From assembly GCA_023846275.1 (NCBI GenBank), contig JAIUJO010000069.1:936501-1000500 (forward strand): a DNA stretch of 64,000 nucleotides. The letters are read 5' to 3'. The position numbers and the translations under genes are program-made. Positions 22,738 to 40,846 of the stretch are shown here, one piece after another. Position 1 is the first letter of the stretch. Each line of letters begins with the position of its first letter. The notes under the pieces are model-generated. The model searched no databases. It was not told the origin of the DNA and was given only the letters and a program-made list of their open reading frames with translations. The stretch is from Vanilla planifolia (lineage: Eukaryota; Streptophyta; Magnoliopsida; Asparagales; Orchidaceae).

Positions 22738-25700
22738 GAACACATGTACACAAACACATGCACATGCATAGATGCACACATGCACACACATACACGTGTG
22801 CATTAATGCACATATATGTACACACACATGCATAAATGCAGACATACACATATACATGCAAAAGCACATACAAACACACACACACATGCATGCATGAAGA
22901 CAGTTACACACGTTTGCTTATGCACACACATTGACATTCACAAGCATGCACTTGCATACACACACATAGATGCATCCACATACAAAAACATGTATACATG
23001 CACACACACTCACAAATGCACCAAAGCATGTACACACACATAGACATATGCACACACACACCTACACATGCACACACAGATAGCTGTATATTTATACGCA
23101 AATACATGCATACACACACATACAAACATGCTAACACAAGCACACAAACACATGCACATGCACACATGCACACAAAGAAACATAGAACCACAAACACACA
23201 GACAAACACACACAAGCATACAAACAAGCTTTCACTTATACACACATGTACATATACATGCACAAACACACTTGCACACATACATGCACAAACACACATG
23301 CACATACATGCTCACAAACATGCATATGCACATACATAGGCACACACATACATGCATGTACACAAAAACACACATGTGTAGAAATACCCATATGCATGAA
23401 CACAAGCTTGTGCATACACACACTTGCACAATAATGCACTCCCACACACAAGAACATACGAGCATGCATGGCACACACAAATATGCATATAAATACACTT
23501 GCACTTAGACACATGCATGTACACACACATACATACACATTTTCCTATGCACACATGCACCTACACATGCACACATAGCCATAAACAAACATATGCGCAC
23601 TTCCACATACACACATGAGCCCATGCACAACACAAGCACACACATACACACCCATGCACACACACCTACAAACTCACAACCACACACCTGCACACCAACA
23701 CACTCATGCACACATATCAACATTAACACACGCACACATGGAAATGCACACATACATACACACACATAAACACACAAACACATACATGTATATAGACAAA
23801 AATGCACAAGTATAGATGAACATGTAAACATAATCACACCTACACACACTAGCTCACACCTACTCACATCCATATGTGCCCACATGCATTCACACATGCA
23901 ACCTTACAAATGCACACAAACACACACACGAGCATGCACAGGCACATATATGCATATCCTTGCACTTGTTTGTGCCCGTGGATATGTCTGTACAAGCATA
24001 AACATACACAAATGCACACAAATGCACACACATGCACATATATACACACACACATGCATGTATAGATGCATGCTCACAAGCACACTTGAATACCCTTGCA
24101 CACCCACACACACACACACACTAATGCATACATGCTTTGACACATGCATGCATACACCCATGAGGAAGTAAACATGCCCACACACTTGTGCACATGCACA
24201 TAAACAAGCAAGCAGATACAAAAAGACACAAGAGTGTACACGCACTCACCCACACATGCACATACACATCCACATGCATTCTTGCACACTCACATGGCAT
24301 ACACGCATGCATGCACCCACATAAGCACAAACACAAGAACATGCATGTGCACACACACACATGCACACTTGCACACACAAATAATCATGCATGCACAAAA
24401 AAGCACACATGCACAAGGTCCCCCACATGATTATACACATGTATGAATAAGCAAACAGACATAGATGCATATGCACATTCATAGAGACACAAAAGCACAT
24501 ATTGGCTCATAGACATGCACACACACAAGTATACACACAAATAGAACGACATGCAAATGCATGCACACACACACATGCACACGCATGTGTGCTCACACAA
24601 ATGCATCAACAAATCAGCACACACAAATACACATGCAAAAGCACACACATATGCACAATAACTTGTACACAAACCCACATACACACAAATGCACACAAGC
24701 ACACACAAAAATACAAATAGACATGTCAGCATGCACACACACACAAACACAAACATAACAACACACACACACACGTAGGCACTAACATACACGTACACAT
24801 ACACAGACATTTACTCTCATATGCATGTACTCATACACTCCCATATTCACCCACACATTCACACACATATGCACACACATTTGCACATGCATAGACATAG
24901 ATGCACATTTTCTTGCACACACACATGCATGTGCAATAGAAATGCAAGTGTGTGAGCACACACACAAACACACAGACACACACATGCATGCACACTCTTG
25001 TACTCACACATGAACACATACACACACAAATATAAATAGACATGCACACAAATGCACACAAAACTACACACATGCAGTCACACACGCATATACATACACA
25101 TTCACAAAGACATGCAAACAAACACGAACATGTGCATGCATACAGACATATACACATGCACAAGCACAGATGCATATGCACTCACAAATGCACACAAACA
25201 TATACATACACACATGTAGACACACATGTACAAACATGCACATGCTAACTCATAAACACATAAACGCACACACACACATAAAACACACTTGTGCTGAAAG
25301 AAACACCACTACAAACATCCATGCACACACACATGCATGTGTGTATAGGCACCCATGCAAACAAATGCATAAGAAAATACATAGGCATACCCATGCGCAC
25401 ACATGAACACAAACATGCACTCACACAAACATAAACAAGCACATGCACACACTTTTATGCACAAAGAAATGCATACATATTGATAGACATCTAGGTACAC
25501 ACACATGCAAACAATAGCATAGCCACAAACATACTTGCATGAACATGCACAAATGCACAAACACTCACATTCCTGTACACATGCACAAACACACAAATAC
25601 TCTTATACACACATGTCACACACACACACACACACAAATACTTACAAAAATGCACACACATGGACACGTGCAAAGACGCTCATGTAAGTGAATATACATA

Positions 25701-26850
25701 CACATGTATACACAAGCATGTTCAAGAATGTAAACATATTTGTACACACAAAAATGTGCACATACATACACACATGCACATGCAATGCACATACACACAC
25801 ATGCAAACATGTACAGATGCACACAAACACAAAAAAAAACAAATGCACATACACATATAAGCACAAATGCATGCACACATGCAAACACATATATAAACAT
25901 AACTACACATAGACACGCACACATGCCCACACACATGCATGTGCACACACATGAATAGGCACACATACACACAAGCACAAACATGCACACAAAATAGCCA
26001 TACACACCTACACACATGAGCGTATGAACATGTACACACACACGCACACACATTGGCACACACACACACGTGCACACACATAAGTGCACGCATAAAGTAA
26101 ACCACCTTTGTGCATAAAATATCTATCATGCACACATACATGTAATCACGCATGCATAACACAAACACATATGCACACACATACATTCAAACACACATAA
26201 ATGCACACACATGTGCACACATGTACATTCATGCATGCTCACACACACATGCAAACATGAGTGTAGATAAGCACCGATGCCTGTAAACAAGCTCACATTC
26301 ACACACGCGCGTGCTCGCCTTAACATGCACCCAAACTCACAAGAGCACACGAACATGCACGCACAAGCGTGCTCACACACATGCATGCACATACACACAC
26401 ATACACAAACATATGCACACAAGTACAAGAACACACATCCATAGATGCATATAGAGATGCATACAGACACACATGATGACTCATGCATAGACACACTTGT
26501 AAACCCATGCACACAAACAAGTATGTACACACTTGTGAGTACATACATGCATAATCACATACAGTTGGACATCCATACAAATACAAGAACACAAACATAT
26601 GTGCAACAAGCATACACACGCACATATGCACTCACATACACATGCACAAACACACTTAAACATACCTACACACATACACCTATACACACTCACCCCCTAC
26701 TCAACACACACATCTTAGACACACTTGCATATAGACACAAATGCTCACACACACACAAACCCATACATTCATACACACATGCACATGCATATGCATGTAG
26801 GTACACACATATGCTCAACCATACATAAACATGCAGTCACACACTTGCAC

Positions 26851-26914
26851 ACACAAATATAAACACTTATGCAAACACATACACACACAAATACAAACAC
26901 TTATGCAAACACAT
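26851..26914. repeat. 34-bp tandem duplication in the CA arm
   Basis: ACACAAATATAAACACTTAT at 26851 recurs with one change (ATAC for ATAT) at 26885, followed in both by GCAAACACAT. Confidence 0.9.
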
Positions 26915-29900
26915 GCACACACGCACACACACACACACACTCACATACACATATGCACACACTTAGGCATGTGCATAAACAAACATAAAAATACACACAA
27001 CCACACACATGCACATGCATATGTGCATCACACACACAAATATACACACACACACACTTCTACATAAACACTCACATGCACATATATGAACACATATGCA
27101 CATGGACACAAGCACACACATACATGCATGCAAGCACATGCACACCCATGCACACAAACATATACACACATGTGCTCACGCACACACAAGCACATGCACA
27201 CTTACATCACACACCTTTTCACAAACCCATGCACACTCACACACATGCACACAAACATTTGCATGCATAAGCACTCACACACACACAAATGAATACACAT
27301 GTACATGCAAACATGCATGTACTCACATACATGCAAAAACACTTGGAGAACACATGCACACATATGAACATGAACATGCAAAGATATGCACACTCACACA
27401 CACTAATAGGAACCTATATACACAAACATATGTGCATAAGAAGACACATATACACAAATGCATGCACACGCACATGGACACACACTAATGCATATGCACA
27501 CACAAGAATTCACACGCACACATTAGCACACTTTTAAGATCGTAATCACACAAGCACAAACGTGGGCATGTTCAGACATGCTAACACACGAACCCGCATA
27601 AACACACGAACATGTATAGAAATGTCTGCCCACACACACATGTGCAAACAAACACACACATAGACACATGCACATGCACATACACGTGCTTGCATACTCA
27701 CATGCATGTGAAACCACACTAACAAACAAGCATACATGTAAGCACTCACATAGCACACATAACACACATAGCACAAACACACGCACACACATGTGCTTAC
27801 ATGCAAACAAACATATGCACAAGTGCATGCACATGCATATGCAAATATGAAAGCATGCATGCACATATACACACACATGTATGCTTGCAAACATCTAATA
27901 CACACATGTGCAAACAAACCCATACATGCATAGGAACACATGCAAACATACACATATACACACAAGCACATGCACGGATACACACATAAAGAATTGCATG
28001 CACACATACACACGTGCACACATAAGCACATGCAAATACACAGGCGTAAACACACACATGCACAAATAATTGCTCATGAACATGTACACATACGAAGACA
28101 CAACACACACATTCACACATATGCTTGCACATGCATACACACACATACGAACACTTATGCACAAACACACACTTACACACAAAGGCAGACACACACATAC
28201 AAATGCATAATAGTGAACTCGCACACACATAGGCACAAACACCCACATACATAAGAGCACACATGCATACATATGCACAAGGACACACATACAAGCACAA
28301 TACACATGCATGCATAAATACACAAACATGCATACATGTGTGCTTATACATACAGAGAAACACATGCAAACACACACACATGTACACACACATACACACA
28401 AAGATTTAGGCACATACATATGCACAAACACATACACACACACATTCACATCTATGCACATGTACACATACACATGTATACTTACACACACAATCATAAA
28501 TGTACGCACTCACATGCATTAATACACACACACACACAGACACATACATAGACACATGCATACTCACGCACATGAACACGCACATACACACACACATGCA
28601 CATACATTTAAACAAACACACATTCACATGCAAGCACAACCATAGGCACACACCCACACACACATACATGCACATATGCACACACACACGCACATGCTCG
28701 CACAAATGCACAGACACACCAATTACTATACATGCACACATGCATAAGCATATGAACATCTATGAACACATGCACAAATGCACACACACACATGCAAGTA
28801 CAAGCACACAAATGCAAACACTCACACACAAAAACATACACACACACGCACATTCACACATGTGCACATGCACATGCAAACATGCTCAAGCACACAAACA
28901 CATGCACATATACACGCACAAGCTCACACACATACATGGACACATAGACATGCACATGCACACTTATACTCACATGAAGACATGCACACAAACATATAGA
29001 CACATGCATGCTCGCATGCACATGTGCATGCTCACTCATATGCCAAAACACACGCACAGGAATACAAATGCAAACCCACACATACTTGCACAAGAACACA
29101 CACATGGACAAACACAAGCATACACAGACAGACACACATACATGCACATGTGCACTTGCACATACAGACACACACATGTACATGCACAAGCACACGCACG
29201 TGCATACACATGCACAAAAACATACAAACACCAACATATGCACATGTACGCACATACAAATGCACATATGCACAACCACACATGTAGACACACACATAAA
29301 CACACAAGCATACACAAACCTATATGCACTGACTTGCACAAATACACATACACCCACACAAACAAGTTTCGACAAGACAAACATGTATGAATGTGAACAT
29401 ATACGCACACAAGCATGCATGCATGCATGCACAAATGCAAGCACCAACACACACGTGCGCATACACATGCAAATAGGAACACACACACCCCCCACACACA
29501 CATGTGCTCACACACAAATCCAATGAAAAACATGCATGCATGCTCACACACATACTCATGCATGCAAACACACATGTACACAAGTACATGCATGCATGTG
29601 TAGAACCACACATACAAATGTGGACACACACAAACATAATGCACACACATAAACCGTCACACATGCAAAAATGTGAACACACACATGCTTATACATGAAC
29701 ATGCACATACACACACACACATATACTCAGGAATACACACATGCACATATGCAAACACATGCAAACATACACACACACATATGCACACACTCACCCTACA
29801 GCACACACTCATGCACATGCGAGCATAGCTCATGCACATGGGGAAGCACACACAAGGACACACGTACATAGACATGCACACTCATCACACACACTCACAT

Positions 29901-32900
29901 GTGTGTACACACACATACACTAACACTTGCATGCACATGAATGCTTGTACCCACACATGCACAAGACACACATAAATGTGCACACACACATGCACACAAC
30001 CACACACACATACACATGTACACACAAACACAGATGTACATACCTACACACATGCATACCTTTTTGCACTTGCACATGCATATGCACACTCACATCAATA
30101 AAAACTTGCACACACACACATAGTAAACATGTGCAAACACATACACATGCATATGCAACCATAGGAACATGCACACATACTCATGTGCATTCATATGCAT
30201 ACACATGCATGCACACATAGACCTAAACACAAACACAAATGCAAAAACATAGACATACACACATGCACTCATATATGTGAATGCTCACACATATGCCTAA
30301 CCCATATGCACACATACTTGCTCAAAAATGCAGACACACTCACATAACACACATGCGCACTTACGTATGCTTAAACACTAAAATAATGCAACATGCATAC
30401 ATATGTGCACAAACATACACATACACACACATACATGCAAACACAAAGAGACAAACCTACCCACATTCACATGCTCATGCATGCAAGTACATGCACGCAT
30501 GTACACATAGACACATGAATGGAAATATGCTCAAATGCATGCAAATACCCATGGACCCACATACACATATAAGAACACAAACATGCAAGTACACACACAC
30601 ACATAGCAACACACCCACACATACTCATATGTACACATGCCTATACACACTCACACAAATATGCATACACACACATGCATGCACACATAGTCATAAGAAA
30701 ATGCTCAAACATGCTCACACACATGCATGCACAAGCACACACACACATATGTACATAGGTATATGCAAAGACACAAACAAACGTGTATTAGTACTCACAA
30801 ACATAGACACATGTACATATCCATACAAATATGCAAGTACACATGCATGCACACACACTTATGCAGCCACATACAGACATGTGCGTGCATGTACACACAC
30901 GCACCCACTAACCCATGGGTACACACACATACACAAGCTCACACACACCAATGCACATTAGCACGCACATGTCAATGCACTCGCCATCACACAGACACAA
31001 ATGCATGTATGTTTGCACTCGCACACACATAAAACAACACACATACCCCACATCCACATGCACACCCTCATGTACACTTACATGCAAAAACATGCACAAA
31101 CCTGCACACTCATGCACACAAATACACAAACACACCTACAAATACATGACACACACACATACAAACATGCATACAAGCACACAAATACACATGCATGCAA
31201 ACACATGCATAAGAACATGAACACAAACATGCATACATACACACATGCACACAAATGTAGCCATGCACACAAAAGCACATGAACACACACATGCATTCCT
31301 ATACACACACTTGCAAACATACATGCAGATGCATATGCATACACACACACATGTACAAATACACAAACGCAATTCCACATGCAGACACATGGAAACATGC
31401 ACACACGGGCATATATAGGCACACCCACACACACAAATGCACAGACAGGCACATGTTCGGACACATGCACAAATGTACGAACAAGAACATGTGCATGCAT
31501 GAACACGCACACATAAAACACACACATATAGACACACTTGTATGCATGTGTATATAGGTGCAAACATGCAAACACAAAGATGCACATAGTCACACACAAA
31601 TGAGAACACACATGCACACGCTTATGCACACATGTGAATCATTCACACACATAAATGTGTGCATGCACTCATACACACACACACGCATACACATAAACAC
31701 ACAAACACACATACACACACACACACACACACACATAGACACATGCACATATACATGCATCCACACATATATGCATAAACATAGGCATAAACAAGTGCAC
31801 ACACACATATACATAAACATAGGAATAAATACATGGACACACATTCAAACACACGAGCAAACACATTCACACAGACATGAAAAAAATGACCAAACAAACA
31901 AATGCACATACACACACATGCACGTAAGCATGCACACACAGACATGCACGTGCACACACAATCATGTATATTCTCACAAACACATAAACATGCACACACG
32001 CACTTATACACACTCAGTCATATACATGCAGAAAACTTCTCATACAAAAGCTTATATGCACAGATACATAAGTAACACAAACATGCTTATGCATAATAAA
32101 ATGCATCCAAATACACACACCTATACACACTCACCTAACCAAATATGTGTATCTAGACATGCATGCATGTGCACAAGCACACATGAACACACACACACAC
32201 ACACATACATGCACATATAAACATGCATACACATGCACACATGCACAAAAACATCAAAACATGCTTATGTGCACACACATACTCGTGCACACTCACACAT
32301 GCACACATAAGCATTCATAAGCACCCAAAAATACATGTAAGCACATAGGAACACATACACACATATGTACACACACAAACTCACACACATACACACACAT
32401 GCACTCATATATGCACAATCAAATTTATTCACACACATGTGAAGACATACACACATGCTTGTACTCACACACAAACATAGAAACACGCACACTTACAAAC
32501 ACTTACACAAACACGCACATGCATGCATATGAATTGAAGCATATAGGAACAAAAACACATGTAATATCACATATATGCATATACATACCTACACATACAT
32601 GCACACACACAAGCACACACATACACACTCAAGAACATGCACACACACAAAAAACTCACACACATCCACAAAAACAAATGCACACACACATGCACCCTTA
32701 CACACACCTATACACATGTGTGCCCTTGCATATAGTTACCAACACGTGCACACATACACACCCATACATTCATAAAAACACACACCTTATACACACATTC
32801 ACACACACATGCACTCATATGCACATGCATACACATGCATATACACATGCATACACACAAGCACACACGAGCATACACAAAACACACACACACACTCACA

Positions 32901-34164
32901 CATATGCTCACACTCATGCACACACAAGTACACACATGGACACACACATGCATATGCAAATGAATGTGCATGCATACACACACTTACACACACATGCATG
33001 AGCATGACCGTACACACATGCACATGCACTCACCAACACAAACACATGTACAAGCACATACAAACCCACACAAACACACACATGCTTATCAACATTGGTG
33101 TACACATGGATGTTTGCCTTCACACACGCACATGCACACAGACTCTCACAACCATCCACATGCACAATGCATGCACAACATTTACAATAGATACACAAAT
33201 GCTTGTATGAATATACACATGCACACACATGGACACATACATAAGAATATATACACATGCATGCATATACACACATATACACATGTACACAAACTCACAG
33301 ATGCCCATGAACACAAACCCACACATAGACTCCTATATGAACAAATAAACAAACATAGGGATGCAAAGCACACACTCATGTATGTACCCATGGACACACA
33401 CAAGCACATAGACACATGCACACACATAAGATCCCTCACACACAACTATACACATGCACATACAAGCATGCACACACATACATATACAGACATACAAAAG
33501 CACACAAACACACACAACACATAAAATATATAGACAAATGCACACAAAAAGTCATACACATGTAAACGCACACACCGACACACACTAACATATATGCGCA
33601 TGCATACTCATGCATGCTCAAACTCACTTAACAAATTCACACACATAGGAAAGTACACATGCACAAACACAGATACAAACTTATGCATAAGAACACACAA
33701 GTACACTCATGCTCACACACACAGTGGCACATGCGCACAAAGACATGAACATAAGCATAGATGCATGCACATTTTGACACATACATACACACTTGTCCAC
33801 ACATGCACATATGCATACACACACATGCATGCTCACAAATACATGCACAAGCACACACAATGCATACAACACACATAGCACATGCACACATACATGGGCA
33901 CACCCATGCAAGCACACACATATATACACACACATAAAGACACACACATAAACAAACACATGTACATATACATCCACATGTACTTACATGCTCCAACACA
34001 CACACATGTTTGCAAACATGAATGATATGCGCACATGTATATAGTCCATATGTAGACACATTTGAACACACCTACACATATATACGCACACATGTATATG
34101 CATATATAGAAATGCATGCATATGCACTCTCACAAACACACTTACACGTATACACACACACACA

Positions 34165-34212
34165 CATGAAAGTCCATGCAAACACACACATGAATGTCCA
34201 TGCAAACACACA
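34165..34212. repeat. 24-bp tandem duplication in the CA arm
   Basis: CATGAA(A/T)GTCCATGCAAAC recurs at 34165 and 34189, differing at one base. A third, decayed start (CATGTATCC) follows. Confidence 0.9.
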
Positions 34213-34707
34213 CATGTATCCACAAGCACATGCTCTCACATCCACAAGCATTGGTGTAGAAACACACATATGCATATACAAAAGCTGACAAAGAAACACT
34301 CACATATGTACACACATGAGCATAAATACACACACATTCATGCATATGCATGCACAAACACATGTAATCACACACACAAACACACAAATGGACACAACAC
34401 AAAAAGCTTAAGAATGGACACATGCACACACACACTTAGAAAGATATAAGCACACTTGCACATAACAAGACACGTACACATGCACATGAAAAAAATGTAC
34501 ACATTCACTTGCTTTCATGCATGCATAAATGCACAAAAACACACAAGTTCATGCATACACTGCATATAAACAAGTGCAATCGCACAGACACACTTGCATA
34601 AATATACACATGCATACACACACAAATGCATGCACACACATAGATATACACACTCATATGCACGTACACACACACTCACACACCAACACACACAAACATG
34701 CATGTGC

Positions 34708-34728
34708 ATATATATATATATATATATG
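34708..34728. repeat. (AT)n microsatellite in the CA arm
   Basis: About 21 bases of pure AT between GTGC and GCAC. Confidence 0.95.
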
Positions 34729-36504
34729 CACACCCACAAACACACATGCATAGGTCTACTTGTATACACATGCATATGCACACTTATACATACACACACC
34801 CAAAAATATGCACATACACATGCACCAATACATTTGTTCTTACACACACACACACAAACACTGATGGACACACACATGCTCACACACAGCCACAACCATA
34901 GATGTAAACAAACATACTTGCACAAACACAGAAACACACATTCATAGATGCACATGCATGCATCAACAAGCACACATACACACACATTCACACACGTGCA
35001 TGTGTACACACTCCTACTCATTCACATGCACACAAATACATACAAACACAAATAAGAACCCACAGACATCAACACACACAAACACAAATACACACAATGC
35101 ACATTCACAAACAAATACAAAAATACACACACATATATAGACACAAACATACATACATATATTCACACATTCACACATGCATACACAAATGCTCACAAAT
35201 ATAGACTCATGCACACATGCAAATACACACACAAGTGTGCAAATGCAAACATAGACACACGCATGCACACACATACAAAAATGCACACATGTACACATGC
35301 ACACACACATATGAGCCCATGCACACACAAGCACACAAAAACAAATATACATGCCAGCATGTCCACTCTCACACACCCACACACATACACAAAAGTATGC
35401 ATGCATGAATACCTACACATATGCATACATGCACAAAAAAATCCATACAAAGACACATACACACTCACATGCACACACACACACATATACAAAAAAAATA
35501 CAAGAACAAAAAAATTCATACAAGAAAAAACACACACACATGCACACAGTCATATACACACACATGCATGCACATGCATATGTTCACACATGCACCCTTA
35601 AGAAGAAACACATGCACGCATACATAGTAACATAGGTACATAGGCACATACACTCTCAATGGCTCACAAACAAGCACACACACACACACACACTTATTCA
35701 CGCACAATTGGACAGGCACATGCATATTTACACACATACCTGCACACAAACTCATGCACAAATGCACTTGCACACAACATACCCTAGCAAAAGCATGCAC
35801 ACATAGATGTACACTCTTAATGTAAGTAAAATCATACTCATATACACACACACATACCCTTGCTAACATGTATGCACACATACACATATACATTAACATA
35901 CATATTCACATGCATGCATTCATATGTACAAATATAGAGAAGCAAGGGTGTGCACAAACACACACACAAACACATGCATGCATGAACACACATACTCACA
36001 CTTGTACATGTGGTGTGCACACCCACACATATAGGCACACAAGCACACAGAAAACAACTAACACACAGACAAACAAGCTTGTGGAAACACACACACTTGC
36101 ACACACACATACACATACCGACATGCACAAAGGCATGAACACAAACACACATAGATGTAGGTGCACACACATGCACACTGACATGCATGCACATACGATT
36201 AACTTGCACACACTTACAGACACATACATATACACACACATGCATACAAGCACATATGGATGCATGCATATACACACATGTACACACAAATGCATAAAAG
36301 CAGCCACACACGAACAAACACTTACACATACACACAAGCACACCCATACACACACATCAACACATGCATACCCATATACACACACATGAACAAACATGCA
36401 CAGACAAATACATAGGCCTATGCACACTTACACAAACATGCAAGTTTCTATGTACACCCATGCACTAGCACACCTGTATAGGCACACAAGAGCACAAATT
36501 AACA

Positions 36505-36556
36505 CATGCATGCAGATATCCATGAGCTCACATGCATGCAGACATCCATGAGCTCA
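36505..36556. repeat. 26-bp tandem duplication in the CA arm
   Basis: CATGCATGCAGATATCCATG (36505) and CATGCATGCAGACATCCATG (36531), each followed by AGCTCA, differ at one position. Confidence 0.92.
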
Positions 36557-37648
36557 CATGTAGGCACACGCACTCACACACTTGCATGCATGCACACAAG
36601 AACACATTCACATGCATTAATAATGCATGCACACACAAGCACATGCACACACCTGCCCACAAGCCCACATGCACACTTGCACACATATGCTCACACACAA
36701 AACACAAACACACTACCACACAAATGCTAAAACACAACACACACATACAAGAATGCTCATATACATATGCACCATCACACAAAAGATGCTCATTAACATT
36801 CCTACAAATGCACACACATGCACATTTGTATAGGCATGCACACACACCCACACACGCTCATGGCCTTGCACGCACACACACACATAAACAAAAACATAAG
36901 CACACCTGCACAAACATACACATGCACACATACACATAAGTACACTTGCATATGCCCACCCATGCAAACACAAGGTTATATGCATACATATGCACATAGA
37001 TGCATATACACATGCACACACAGCACACCCATGCACACACATGTACATATACATGGAGACACACCCATACACACACATATGCCAAAACACATACACATAT
37101 AATCACACACATAAGCATAGACAAAAGTATACACATGCACAAATGCACCCACATAGACACACATAAATGCACAAACATGAACACAGATACAAGCACTTAC
37201 ATAAACAAGCAGGCACACATGTGTACACACATGCTCATCCAAGAACACATTAGCATATGCACAAACATGCATATGTATACAAAAACACATACACATGCAC
37301 TTGCATAAATATACACACATGCACATGCATGCACACACATACAAATATACATATGAATACACACATGTACACTAACATAGGCACCCTCATACAAACAAGA
37401 ACATACACAAACACGTGCACACACTCACATTTTTCATATAGACACATAAGCATAATACACACACACATGTACATGCACACACAGATGAATTTATATGCTC
37501 ATGCACACACACACAAATGCACATACACATATCCACAAGCACATGTACATGTGGATGCAAACACTTGCATTCACAATTACACAAAGACACACATGCATGA
37601 ATACATGCAAACACAAACTCATGCATTTATGCACACACACACATATGC

Positions 37649-37712
37649 ACACACACATACATGCACTCACACACACATGCACACACACATACATGCACTC
37701 ACACACACATGC
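37649..37712. repeat. Perfect 32-bp tandem duplication in the CA arm
   Basis: Two identical 32-bp copies, beginning ACACACACATACATGCACTC, start at 37649 and 37681. Identity in a region this diverged implies a very recent event. Confidence 0.92.
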
Positions 37713-40490
37713 ACACAAACACACCCACACACATAGATGTATGTGCAGACTCACATAAAAAAATGAATACATGAACACATGCACACACACACGCACATGC
37801 TCATAAACAAGCAAAAAAAATTACACATGCACAAGTAATCACCTGTACAAGCACACATCTATGCACATAGACCCACACACACACTTGCACACATGCCCAC
37901 TTGCACATGTGGACAAACCACACACATTTACACAGACATATTCACATGCACACACATTATAACACCCATGCATAGACACCCACACATGCACATGCACACA
38001 CCAAACAACAAACACATACACACATGCACAATGACATACACACATACAAAGAACCTCATGGACAGACACATACATACACATTCACAAATACACACACAGA
38101 CATGAAGATATACACATGTACACTTGTAAAAAGATACACAAAGAGTTACATATACTAACACACACTTACTGACATGTATTCACACACACACACACACATA
38201 TCTACACACAAGCTTATGCACATAGATTGATATGTGCATGCACACACAAAATCACACATGCACACAACCACAAATGCACACATGCACATGCACATAGAGA
38301 TATGCTTGCACATACTAACACACACACACACACACGTGTAGATACATAGTCACACACACATTTACACATACACACACACATAGTCAAAACAATAAACACA
38401 CACATGGACTCACATTCACACACTTATGCATGTGACAAACACACTCACATGCATGTGTAAACACACAAACTCATGCACACATAGATGAAGATACACACAT
38501 ATGCACACACATGCACATACACTTGCACACATACTCACACACAATGCACACATCTACATGCTTGCATTCACACATGAGCATGCACACACAAGAAGAAAAA
38601 CTCAAACACATACTTACACACATTCAAATGTTCAACAAAAACACACATGCACACACAAAAAAACAAATACACATGTGGAATGTAGCACATGTATATACAT
38701 ATGCACATATACATGCACACACACACATGCACATACACATAGAAAAAAATATTCACAATTGAACACACATAGATGCATGCACATGCACAAACACGCATAT
38801 GTGCGTGCACACATATATACACAATTAATGACACACACATGTGCATACACCACACAAACACACATGTGAGTGCATGTACACACACATGTGCACACATATA
38901 TACATAAATACACACACGTGCACACAAACACACAGACACACCCCCATACATAGGAACAAGCATGCACCCATGCACCCATAGATACACTTGTTTATGGATG
39001 CATCACACACATATAAATACACATACACACACATGCATGAACACAATCCTGCCACACACCCACACACAGACCCACACACATAGACTCACACAATCATACA
39101 GACATGCATGCATATGCACATGCATAGGTAATCACAAAAGCATGCACACATGCACACAAAATCAAGCACACACATACATGTATACATATATAAGTGCATA
39201 ACAACACACATGCAACCACTTACACACACCTACATGCATGCACACACACACAAATGAACAAGAATACACAAAAACCCACATTTTCTTGTGCACACACATG
39301 CATACATACATGCACTCACACACACACATACAAACAGATTCATGCACATACATAGGCACACACATGCACAGACACACACATGCATGTGAACACACATATG
39401 CACACACACACACAAGCATATCTGCATATACACATACACACATATACACATAGAGGCACACTTATGCACACAAACATGTACACAGGTGAATAATCACACA
39501 AAAACACATTAAAACTACAAAAATAGCCACACACACACTCGCACAAATACACACATGCATGCATAAAAACACATAAACGTACACACATATACATGCAAAC
39601 ATAAAACATACCTATAGAAACACACACACATAAACTCACAAGTACACACCCAAGTGCACACACACTAGCACACACACACACACCCATTAACAAACACACA
39701 CACATACACTAATGCATACCCACACACTCGCATAAGCACTTATGCATGGATGCACACACACATGCACCCATGTGCACTTCCACACACACATATATAAACA
39801 TACACATTCTTATGTGTGCGAATGCACACATATAGACACAAACACACATGCTTGCACATACACACATGTACACAAACATATGTGCAAAACACATATGCAC
39901 AGACAAACACAGACACATACACATACACGTGCACACACCCACACATAGGTGCTCTGGTACACACATACACACACACACATGCACACATAAATGCACATAA
40001 ACATGCATACACACATGCAATCATAGCATGACATGAACGTGTAGACATTATTCACACATGCAAGCATGCATGCACACATGTGAACACACCTACACATGCC
40101 CACGCACACATAGATGCATACTTACACACCACACCATGCTAACAAACTCACCTTGACATGCACACACAAACACATACATGTGTACATATATATAAAATCA
40201 CATACACACATGTACATACACACACACACATGCATATACATAGGTACACACACATACACTTGCACATGATACACAAGAACTAATATGTGCACAACTATAA
40301 AAGCACACGAGCAAACACAAGCACACACATTAATTCACCTACACATGCACATGCAAGCAAGCACTCACACTCATAAGAACATGCATGAAAATCAACACAC
40401 AAGACACATAAGCATAGATACACACATGCAGGCACACACGGACTCACACACATGAGCACACACACCTCATATAAGCACACATGCACTCAC

Positions 40491-40538
40491 GCACACATGC
40501 AAACCTGTGCACACGCACACATGCAAACCTGTGCACAC
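40491..40538. repeat. Perfect 24-bp tandem duplication beside the AT island
   Basis: GCACACATGCAAACCTGTGC followed by ACAC occurs at 40491 and 40515 with no differences, just before the AT-rich island. Confidence 0.93.
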
Positions 40539-40552
40539 ACACACACACATGC

Positions 40553-40585
40553 ATATATATATATACATACATACATACATACATT

Positions 40586-40652
<67 letters not shown>

Positions 40653-40846
40653 AATACATATATACATAAATACATATATACATATATACATATATATAAT
40701 ATATATATAATATATATACATATATATATATATACATATATATACATATATATATAATATATATATACATATATACATATATACATATATATATACATAT
40801 ATACATATATATATACATATATATACATATATATATATATACATAC
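40553..40846. repeat. AT/TATAC microsatellite island, about 294 bp
   Basis: A block of AT dinucleotides interrupted by ATAC, ATACATAC and TAAT units. It is the longest AT island in the window. It is self-complementary over most of its length and keeps pyrimidine-purine alternation except at the TAAT points. Confidence 0.96.

Noticed and set aside
11161..27800. Fold-back assembly artefact joining the same reads in both orientations
   Set aside because: A recent fold-back would give near-identical inverted arms around 19465. The sequences next to the switch share only a 12-bp inverted word. A different kind of misjoin cannot be excluded.
28500..29390. The longest open frame (296 codons, His/Thr-rich), which might look like a metal-binding repeat protein
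   Set aside because: It has the same composition artefact as its neighbours, and the antisense frames over the same bases are just as long.
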